DNA of 19,103 nucleotides from Parachlorella kessleri (taxonomy: Eukaryota; Chlorophyta; Trebouxiophyceae; Chlorellales; Chlorellaceae): contig BBXU01002855.1 in the NCBI GenBank assembly GCA_001598975.1, forward strand, positions 1 through 19,103. The letters run 5' to 3'. Made by a program: the position numbers and the translations under genes. Of the stretch, positions 1-10,000 are shown one piece after another. The number at the start of each line of letters is the position of its first letter. Positions within the stretch are counted from its first letter, which is position 1. The notes beneath the pieces were generated by a model. The model worked only from the letters and a program-made list of their open reading frames with translations. It had not been told where the DNA came from and did not search any database.

Positions 1-1064
1 GCCGTCTGCAGAGAGGGCTGCGCCGTGCTGCTGCTGCCACCCAGGGGGTCGGACCAGGCAGCCAGGCGCTCCAGCTCTGCAAGCGGGAGTGAAGGAGAGC
101 AGGCTTGAGGGGGAGAAGTGGCTGGCGGGTCCTGCCCCAACCCGAGTTGTACGCCAGCCACTGCCCCACCTCCCCAACTACCTTCCTCCCGCTTGCAGAC
201 CGCAGCACCCGTAGTAAGTGCAAGCCCCCCTCCCCTCTCCATCCTGACGCCACATTCTGTAGGACAGTCCCCCCCACCTGTCGCCAGGCACCCATAACTG
301 GGCCCCCTCCCCTCTCCGCGCACTCCCTCCCCCTGTTCCATTCCACAGTTCTCTCACACCTGTCGACAGCAGCACCCTCAGCAGCTCCCTGCGGCCCGCG
401 TTGCCCGCCTCCTGCTGCCCATTTGCGCCCGGCTGCAAGGCACCCCACACCGGGTGCCGGCCCCCCTGCACTGCCTCTGGAGGCAGTGTCGGCCACACTG
501 CCAGCCCCTCCACCTCCCCAGCAAAGTCCCGCACCGCTGCTGCAGCCTCCCTGCATGTTGCAGATAAGGTCTACAGCCCATGGCTCTGCAAGCCTGCTAG
601 CACTGCTCCTGCTCTTGGGGAGTAGCCAGGCACAGCCGAAGCCTGGAATCACTCACACCAACAAACAGCACTTCTCAAGCACAGCTTACACCGGGCATGA
701 AGTCGGGCATGCTTGACCCAGGCGCCTCGAGCCATAGCACTCGAATCCCATCATCGCGCTCCCTGTCCCCGGTGCATGCGCCCACCGCCGCTGATACCAC
801 ACACGCGTACACACATGCCCGCCATGCACACACGCACCTGGTCAGCCCTGGGGTGCCAGCGTGCCAGGCAGGCGCCACCTCAAACCAGCCTAGCGCCACC
901 CGCAGAACCCGCTCATACAGCAGCGCTATGTGAGCGGGGCAGCCGCCCTTGAGGCTGCTGCTGCCGCCGCCTGGCTGCTGCCCCTGTGCGTGGCGGCAGT
1001 AGCGCAGCGCCAGAAGCAGCAGGCGGAAGCGGGCGCCGGCGGAGGCGGGGTGGGGGCACAGCAG
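1..1064 (-). CDS. PI4KA: PI4K alpha exons 25-27 (last one cut by the window edge)
   Basis: Exon 25 (1064-838) codes HPASAGARFRLLLLALRYCR, then ERVLRVALGWFEVAPAWHAG, and matches plant PI4K alpha (TFFSLMLLGLKFCSCQ and RIYRASLGWFAHQPEW) nearly column by column. Exon 26 (550-360) codes VRDFAGEVEGLAVWPTLP, GGRHPVWGALQPG and RRELLRVLLST. Exon 27 starts at the acceptor at 77 and continues ELERLAAWSDPLGGSSSTAQ out of the window; plants have RKQLLLMLCQHEADRLDVWA at this place. The next expected blocks outside the window are the rest of the PIK-helical domain and the PI3/4-kinase catalytic domain. The 287-base intron 551-837 has a CA/GT-rich stretch. Confidence 0.92.
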
Positions 1065-4000
1065 CTGCAGCGCGGGAAAAGTGCAGATGGGTGGGGGAGG
1101 GACTTGATGCTGGGAAGGGTGGCAGATGGTCGTAGCACCACATTTTGGGGTTGAACAGGCAGCCTTGATGGCAGATGCCCTCCGTTTCGTTGCCAGGCCG
1201 GTATGCTGCACTCTCACTTATCTTGCATGTCAACCCCAAACAGCTGCCCACCCACCTCTCCTCACAGTAATCATGCAGCCATCCACATGTCTCAGCTGTC
1301 AGAGCCCCGGCTTACCCCTGGGTCAGCCAGCGAGCCACTCAGCAGCTGCCAGTACGCGTCCATGGCGGCAGCCTGCAGCCTGGACAAGTCCCCACGCACC
1401 ACCTCCCACATCTGCAGGCAGCAGCATGGCCGTACAGCTTTGTCAGGAAGTACTTCTCTGTTTCATTGGTCGAGCATGACAGAGGTAAAGCACTAAGTAT
1501 TTGCTTGTCCCCTCATCCTGCTGACTACGACCCCCATGTTGCAGGCCAGACACGACACCTGGCCGCTCCAAGCAAGGGCTAGGACAGGCTACATGAGCAG
1601 CAGCAGACTGTCAGCAGCCCTCCCCATGGCTCCGTCACAAAAGACCCTGTCAGCGTGATTATCGCGCGTGCACACCATCGAGCTCCTGCAAGCCCATATG
1701 CTTCAGCCACTCTAAGAAGGCCAATCGGTTGTTGTAAGCATAAACCCCTCCAAGCACCTTCTACACAAACTAATCCGTCGATGAAGCAACTGTTGCTTGG
1801 CACCGTTCCTTACCTCCAGCAGATATGCCAGCCAGATGTGGTGCGCATGGATCCCCTCCACCGCAAATTCCACATCAATGCTGGAGCCCCCATTGATGCC
1901 ACCCCCCGGCGAGGCGCCGGCGGGAGACCCAGCAGTCAAGCTGCCCGCTGAGCCTGCCGTGCCGAGCTTGGACGGGCCGCCGCCGGCGGCAAAGAGGCCG
2001 CGCTGAGCACGAACCGTGGCTAGCCACGCGGCGCTCACCTCTGATAGCAGGGTCACCTGCATGGGATGCATTATGTCATGGATCCCCATACCAGCTAGGT
2101 GCGAGCTCATGTTGTGTCGCTCAGCTCACGTGGTCCAGCCCAACTCTTTCACCTATGCAAGAAGATGGCATCACATTCCAAACAGCCGGTTCCAATGCTC
2201 ATCAGCAAGCCCGCACAAAGGCCCTGCCGCCCCCACAGCTTGTGCAGTTTCCATCACCGCCCCTACAGCTTGTGCAGCCACCCACCCCCGCCCCCTGTCA
2301 TAGACTGATAGCAACCCAATGCTTGGCACCGCCCAACGTGCGGTACCCCAATGCACCATGGCCGCTGACAACCACAGTCAGACACTGAAAGCAGAAGCCT
2401 TCATTTCCTACCTGCATCTCCGTGCCTGTGGCTGCCCACGCCCAGCACCAGCAGAGGCGGGCCACCTCCAGAAGGCGCGGCGTGAAGCGCTTTGCTGGCA
2501 CCCAGCACAGCAGGCGCAGCAGCTCCCCCGCCACAGCGCTGGTGGGGTGGAGCACCAGCGCTGCTGCGGCCTGGAGGTACCTGCAACAAAGGGGAAGCAA
2601 GAAATAGGGCTAAGACAGCAGGGAGAGCGACATCTGACCAGCGTTTTCTGGCTCCGGTGCCGGTGCTGCTTCACAGCTTGCCAGTTTAGTCAAGGTTCAA
2701 GAAGACAGATTTGATGATGAGCCCCCTCAGACGTCCGCCTTCCTTGCATTCACTACCCTGGGCAAAGAATACCTTGACCTTCACAATTCACCCAAGCAGA
2801 CCAACCCGGCAACACTTAGTCTGGTAGCCGGCTGCACAGCGCAGTGGCCAGGGCGCATCCCAAGCGGCCCCGCGGCTAGCTCACAAGAAGCGCCAGCACT
2901 TAGTCCCCAAGATGTGTTACTACTCCAGGGCACACATTGCTCTCGGTGGTCTCCTACCACCCAACCACCAGCCCACCTTTCCACAAGCTCCCTGTCAGGC
3001 AGCCTGCTGTGCATAATTGTTGATCGCCTCACTCTTCAGTACTTCCGATACCAGCCCATCTCTTCACGAGCCCCTGTCAGGCAGCCTGCTGCGCATAGTT
3101 GTTGATCCCCTCACGGTTTAGTACCTTCGATATCAACCCACCTCTCCACGTGCACCCTGTCAGGCAGCCTGCTGCGCAGCGCGTCCGCCAGACCCCTAGC
3201 GCAGCGCAGCGCCACGCCGCTGGCGGGCTGCCCTTCCGCCTCCGCCAGCTCCCCCAGCCCTCCCACGCGGCCCAGGTAGTTCAGCTTGGCGCTCCACCCC
3301 AGCAGGCCTGCAATGCGGGAGACGGGAATCATCGCAGGGCCGGTTGGATATGCAGTGTCTGAGGTCACAAACCTAGAAGGGGGTGCAGCACAGCCTTGCG
3401 CCGCAGGGAGCCCGGCTCGGGTTCAGCATACCAGAACAGAGCTGGAGAAGACCACGCGGGTCGCAAAGACCAAACTTGAGCCTTGCCATGCCATGCTCAG
3501 CTCTCCCCGCATACCCACCTGCAGCCGCTGCGGGGGGCCGCCAGGTCAGCGGATCAAACGACCCCCAGGCTCTTAATAGCGCAAAGCCAGCCAGCCAGAC
3601 AGCCACATGCCAGCCTCACTCACCAGAGTAGGTCCCCTCTAGCTCCACCAGTGCTGATTTACTGCGGGCGGCCCTATTGGCAGCCATGACCTCCGGCATA
3701 TAAGCTCCAGCCACCTCCGCAGCAGGCCCACCTGCAAAAGGCATGTGTCAAGACAGTGTCAGGGTTGCTTTATGTGGCTCATACCAGCAACTTAAGCAGC
3801 CACCTCTGCAGTAGGCCCGTCTGCCTTGGCGCGGTCAGGAGCTCTGATGGGGTGAGGACCATGTTCATGTGACCTGTCCCATAAATTTTAAAAGGTAAGA
3901 AGCAGCCCCATGCCTGTCCGGCCATTCACAATGCAATAGCAGTAGGTACGCATCTACAAGCACCGCGTCCTAGTAAGGTTCGCCCCCCACGGAAATTACA

Positions 4001-7000
4001 ACATGGCCCCGGCCACTACCCAGTCTCTCTCGCCCAGCAGCCAGCACTTCCCAAGCCGCCAAGCTGCCAAGCTGCCCACTCACTCTTGCCCAGAAGCAGC
4101 CGCATATGCTCTGCCAGGAGTGCTTCTGCAGGGCCCGGGGCCGTCTGGGCTATGCGGGAGACAAGCCGCAGGGTCCACCGCCACGCCAGGCCCTGCCGGT
4201 TGGGTGGCAGAGCAAGGTCAGCCTGCACGCATGCATCGGGTAGTCCGCTTTACGTTTCAACTAACTTGTGTGGAAGGCTTGAAGATAACTAAATCATATT
4301 TCCAGGCCATACCCTGGCGGTCGGGCGGCAGGGCAACAGTAGCGTGCCTCAGGAAGGAGACAGCTGGCGACGGTCCACTTGCAGGCCAGTCACTGCCAGG
4401 TCGGCCGCAGATGAGGATAGCTTCGATGGACCGAGCGGGCGGGGAAGCTGCTTGCGGGGTGGATGCCCAAAACTCTCTACCTCAGTTTGTACGGGAGATT
4501 GACAGGGCTCTGGGCTCCCCGAAGAAGGTGGCAGGGAAAGTGTGCGGCTCAGCGCCGCGGATGCCTTCAGGTTTACAAAGGCCCTGATACCGCTGCTACC
4601 TGCCGCTGCTCACATCCGATGTGTCAGGAGACAGCAAGCAGGTTTGAGGGGGTGAAGCCTACCTGATGCACGAGGGAGTCTTCCTGCTGGTCTTCCTCAG
4701 CCTCGATCTCAACAGCAGCACTGGGTGTGCCGGCGGCCTCGAAAAGGGAGCGCAGCACCTGCGCAGGCAGCCCAACAAGGGCAGGCGCGGCTCTTCCCCA
4801 ACACACGTTGCTGCCCCGAAACCAAAAAAAACCACAGCCCCGCTGGCTGTGAGTCCAGCAGCTTTCGTGTTTCTTGCAGGTGCACGGGTGCCAGCAGGTG
4901 CGCTGTGCTGTGCTGTGGCGGACGGGTGCCAGCAGGTGCGCTGTGCTGTGCTGTGGCGGACGGGTGCCAGCAGGTGCGCTGTGCTGTGCTGTGGCGGACG
5001 GGTGCCAGCAGGTGCGCTGTGCTGTGCTGTGGCGGACGGGTGCCAGCAGGTGCGCTGTGCTGTGGCGGACGGGTGCCAGCAGCCGCCAGGTGTCCAGGCT
5101 GCCGCGCGCGATCTCTCTCTTGGTACACACCCTAGCACATCACTTCTGCCGGCCCCGTGGACGGTAAGAAGTGCGTAATGTGATATCATGTGACGTTATG
5201 TAATGTGGTGTAACGGCAGAACTCCAGCGCACCAGTGATGTAGCCTGTCCTCTCTGCACATGACGAGCAGCTGCTGGCTGACTCGCCTCGTTCTCAGCAT
5301 GCCTCATGAGCAGCTGCTGGCTGTCTCAGCTCCTTCCCGACACGCCTCATGCAAGCCTGCTGCCTTTTTTTGGATGATATATACCATGAAACCCCGCTGG
5401 CTGACTCACCTCCTTCCTGAACTGAAGGGCGGGGAAGGAGTCCAGGAGCCGTCCCAGAAGGGAGTCTGCCAGCGAGGCCAGCTCGGAGCCCTCGGGGGCG
5501 GCAGCCGTGGTGGATATGAGCAGGCCTGAGTCGCACCAGAGCAGCCCCAGTTGGGCAGGTCACACAACACATGCAATGGACGCTGCAGCAGTGGCAGCGC
5601 TGTGCCTGAGGACAGTTGTAGCTACCAAGCCTGCAGCTGGGGCACGTAGAGTCAGGGTGGGACAGGCAGAGGTCTGGTGCCTGCGACCGTGACAAGCAAA
5701 TGCAAAATGGGCCCCGAGCCCCACTCTAAGCCAGACACGCTGCCAGGCTGCCGCTGGTGCATGGGGAGCCGTACCGGGCCCCCGAGCCTCAACACCCACA
5801 ATGGAGAGGCTGTACACCCAGCGTACTGCTAGGCGTACCAGCGGCAAGTTTGGAAAGGATTTGGGTGCGAAGCCCAAATGACACTCTCAGGGACGCCTGC
5901 CCGATGCAACGGCAGTGCAAGCAACAGGCATGGAAGCAGATGGTGGCAAGAGGATTTCCCACAATGGGCAGACATGCTTCCAGGCTGATGCAGCCTGGTG
6001 CATGGGGTGTTCAGACAGCACTCTGTGCATGGTTGTTGTAAGGAGTAGACATGCCGCGAGGCTGCAGCTAGATGGGGTGTTTTAAACGAACACTGCGCCA
6101 CAATTTGTGTTAGGGCCAGACATCCTAACAGGCAGGCCACATGGCTGGCTGTTTCTACTAACCTGCCAGGAGCTCAGCAGAGAGCGAGCGAGCGTCAGCG
6201 ATTTGCGGGTCCACGTAGCCTCGCTCGGAGGCCAGGCGGCTGATATAAACGTCAAACACCTACGATGACACCAGCAAAACAAAACTCTTTCAGAAAGATG
6301 GGGCACTCCACAAGGCATAAGCTTGGGGTTGGTCCTCTTGTACACGGGTAAGAAGGAATGGTACATGCAATGGACGGGTGGGCGCCAGCATGTATGTGGG
6401 TGTTCTGCTTTCTTGTCACCCACGGTGTCCAGTGCGCTGTGTTTGAAGTATGATACCCACCTTGAGTGCGGTAGACCTGAACCATGGGAACTCTGGCGAG
6501 CCGGGAGCAGCCAGCTGCAGGTGTGCCAGCACTGGGGTCAAGGGCATGGCGGCCTCCCGGCTGGCAAAGCCGGCCAGCTCGGCTCGGCAGCCCCCCTGCA
6601 CGTACATGGGGCGGGCTCAGCAGGAACCCCAACCTGTGGCCAAACCGGGGTGAGTGAGGGGTACGGCGGCTGCCACCACAGCTCGCCCTCAGTAGCAACC
6701 CTACAGGCAATCCTTGAAAGGACAAAACAAACCTCCTCACCTTGGCAGCCACGATGATGCAGTGCGCCGCCAGCGGCGCCGGCAGCTGTGGGGCATACTG
6801 CGGAACCGGCACCAGCCCGGCGAGCCCTGCCACCAGCGCTGCTGCGGTGCCCCGTGGGCCCAGCTTGGCGAGGCGGCTCCCAAACTCGGCCTGCACATGA
6901 GGGACAAGTTAGAGGTGGAAGGTGAACTAGAGGACTGCCAAGGACACATGTCACCACCCCTTTTGCAGCAAGGATGCAGCATGGCCAAGGGGCAGACACC

Positions 7001-10000
7001 CCAGGGGCAGTACCACAAAGCAGGGACAAGGGCAGGGCAAGCGCATGTGCAGTACAAGCGCATGCACAGCCGGGGGTTTGGCATCTTAGTAGCCCAAGAG
7101 TTGCAGCGCGCCGATGTAGCTGAGCAGTAGGCCAACTGCAACCCCTCTGCAACCAACCTCCTGTGCCAGCTCAGCCTCACCTGCAGACGCTCTGTCACTG
7201 CCTCCGCCCGCTGCTGCTCGATGCCCAGCAACAGCGTGGGTGTGGCGGCCGCGACCCTGCCCAGCGCGTCCCTCCAGGCAGGCGGCCAGGCAGGCAGTGG
7301 GGCGCCGCCAGACGGTGCTGCTCTTCGCTGCAGGCCGCCAAAATCGTACACGGCACAGTACAGCCACAGGTGGCGGAAGAGGCGGATGACCGTTAAATCC
7401 TCTTCCTGCAAAGCATGTCCAGGGTTGCCAGTTGGACATCCCTCGCCCGCTTCCAATGGCTCCGCTCGCGGTGGGCAGCAGGAATGGCTAGCCAAAGTTG
7501 TGAGTGGCGCTGGAAGACCAAGGGCCCTGATGAATAATCACCACGAGCACCATGCGCACACCAGAACAACCACCTCAAAGCTAAAACTCAGTTGCCAGCG
7601 CCTACACACCTGGAGGGAGTTGAGAGCGTCCAGGCTCATGTCCACGCTCGAGAGCGACCGGTTTGAGGGCTCGTCTTGAAGGCTCAGTTCCTCCACAGCA
7701 GAGGCTAGCGCCGGAAGAAGGCCCCCAAGGTCTGCCAGGTAGCTCTCGTTTGGGAGGATGAGCGCAAAATCTGCACCACACATATACAAGCGGACCAATG
7801 TAAATCAAAGTAGCTGTCAATGGGAGGACGAGTGTAAAGTCTGCATCATGCCTGAGCGCATTAAGGTAAAGAACTCATGCGCATTCTGCATCCAGTCAGG
7901 TTAGTACAGCCCAGCTCTCACTACCTGCCACCCATAACAAGGACAGGTAAAGCTGGGGGTATGCTCAGCAGCTTCGCCGTCTGGCAGGACCTATCGCAAA
8001 CGCGGCAGTGTGCGGTGACCCTGTGCATTGGCCCCACGGTCAGTCGGTGGCCACACTTGCAGGCGCGCTTCAATCACAGCTCACTGCAAAGTTCATTTTG
8101 TGAACATGAGCCCACATAACCATCCTTCCCAAGCCACCATTTGGACTCAGAAGCCTTGCAACACAGTGCACGCCTACACGGTCATACACACGAGCATGTA
8201 CACGAGCTCCGTACCCCTTCTGTTGAGCATTACTTGAACTTGCCTGAGAACAGCGCAAGCAGGCGCAAGCGGAGGTTTCTCTGGAAGGGGAGGGAAGCCT
8301 CCTTCACACCCTCGGCGATAGTCGCCAGCGCAGCTGCCAGGGCGCCCGGGCACCGACCAACTGCACGGTGAAGGGGAGGTGGGCAGGTGGCAAGGTCTTA
8401 TACATGTGGCTAGGAGCTAGGGTGGCCAAGGACCAGGCCGGGGGTCATGCCTTATCAGGATCGAAGGTGCCAGAGGCAAGCGCAGCGGTGGTGGACAGTG
8501 GTGGAGAGCTGAGGAACATGCGACATGGGGTAGCACCAAGCCTGGCAACCTATGAAGATCCTCTACACTCACGGTGGCCCTTCAGCAGGCCCACCCTGCT
8601 CCTCCACAACATGTCCGAAGAAGGGAAGCATGAGTGCCCTCAGCCGGCAGGCCACCCCACAGGGTACATTGCTTACTAGTGCTCCTGCCTCAATTCCCTT
8701 TGTGATCTTCTCCCACGCCCTGCTGGGACCCACCTACGCGCACAACGGGCTGCCGGGGTGCCACTGGCACGCTGCCGCCTCCGGAGGAGCTGGTTGGAGC
8801 GGCGCTGACGGCGCCTCCAGCGGGCAGCTTGGTGTTGCCACTCTGAGACTTCATCTGGCCATGGAGCAGGCACCTGCAGCCAAGCCAGCTGAGAGCAATT
8901 TGTGAAGGTGCTTACATAGAGCCATCAAGCAAGCAAGCAGCAAGCCCGCTGTGCAGCCACGAACCAGCAGAGGAGGCTTGTGGATTATTAGCGATTTAGC
9001 TGACATTGAGCCAAAAATGCTTCAAGGGCAGGCAGGGAGGTGACAGCCTGGAGAGTGGGCGAGACTTAGCGCTGCCTCCTGGCCGTGTCAGCATCCGACG
9101 GTGCAGCAGGCAACTTCAAACATAGCAGCTGAGACAGGGAAGCCACAAGGCTGGAGCCATGGCCTTCCCAACTTATACCGTCTCACGCAGCAGGGGACAA
9201 GAAGTAGCAACCAGGGAGACGTGAGCCAAGCTTGCCTTGCGGCATATGATGATAGCATGCCCTACCAATCCACCCGCGCTAGCCCCCTTGTGCGCCACTT
9301 GCCTGCTGATGCTGAACTGTGGGAACTTGTAGAGCTTCAACAGCAGGTCCAGAATGGTGTCGTAGCCCCACTTCCTCCCATGCTGGGCACTTGCCACGGC
9401 TATGCTGGCAAGCACATGGCCGGCAACCGCATACACCTGCACACACCCCAATGGAGGCTGCGGGGCTTGGAGGTGGTCACTAAGGATGGCTGTACTGCAC
9501 CCCATGCTGGGCTGTACTGCAGCAACGCTGGTGTCCACATGCCCTGCACCAGCTCATACCTTCTACGGGATAAACTGAAGGGCATTATGCACGTGCGCGC
9601 ATAACAAAATCACGATTGCTACAACATGCAGGGAGGCTTGTACTGCCGGACCGCACTGCAGCAGCAAACATGCATAGAAGGTGCTGTAGCACCCATGATC
9701 TCGCGGAGGAACATAGCATAACGCAAGTGCGCAGGAGCTGCCCCTACCTCTGCGTTTGCATCATCGGTTTGAGCTGCCAGGGTGTCGGTCAGCAGGGGCA
9801 GCACCAGGTAGCAAATCTCCTCCTCAGCCCTTACTATCGCCAGCAGTCGGCCCAGCATGAGCATCAACACCTGCTTCACGTGCCATGGAGCTTAGGTTAA
9901 AAAGCGGAATTGCAGAACCGCGCCCTGCTGGGGACTGTTCAAGCTGCCATGCGTGTGATGCCCAAGCGGGGGAAGATGACCGTGTACGCCACCGTAGCGG

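Noticed and set aside
105..716. 203-codon plus-strand open frame
   Set aside because: Pro/Ser/His-rich shadow of PI4K exon 26 and its introns; the minus-strand exon shows conserved blocks.
3525..3544. A nine-base microexon (CGGCTGCAG) between PI4K exons 20 and 21
   Set aside because: It is flanked by AG and GT and would keep phase, but direct joining of exons 20 and 21 also keeps phase and fits the family without it.
4003..4587. 194-codon open frame on the plus strand
   Set aside because: It runs through PI4K exon 19 in antisense and its flanking introns, with no recognisable domain.
4884..5087. CRISPR-like array
   Set aside because: The repeats follow each other without unique spacers, and the context is a eukaryotic intron.
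4624..5189. Several overlapping open frames on both strands, Cys/Ala- or His/Pro-rich
   Set aside because: They are products of the 38-base minisatellite, which is open in several frames; the region is an intron of PI4K.
6737..7495. A single 252-codon minus-strand gene
   Set aside because: The frame happens to stay open through an intron. Only 7405-7181 is coding in that frame; 6890-6741 is coding in another frame, as splice sites and the family match show.
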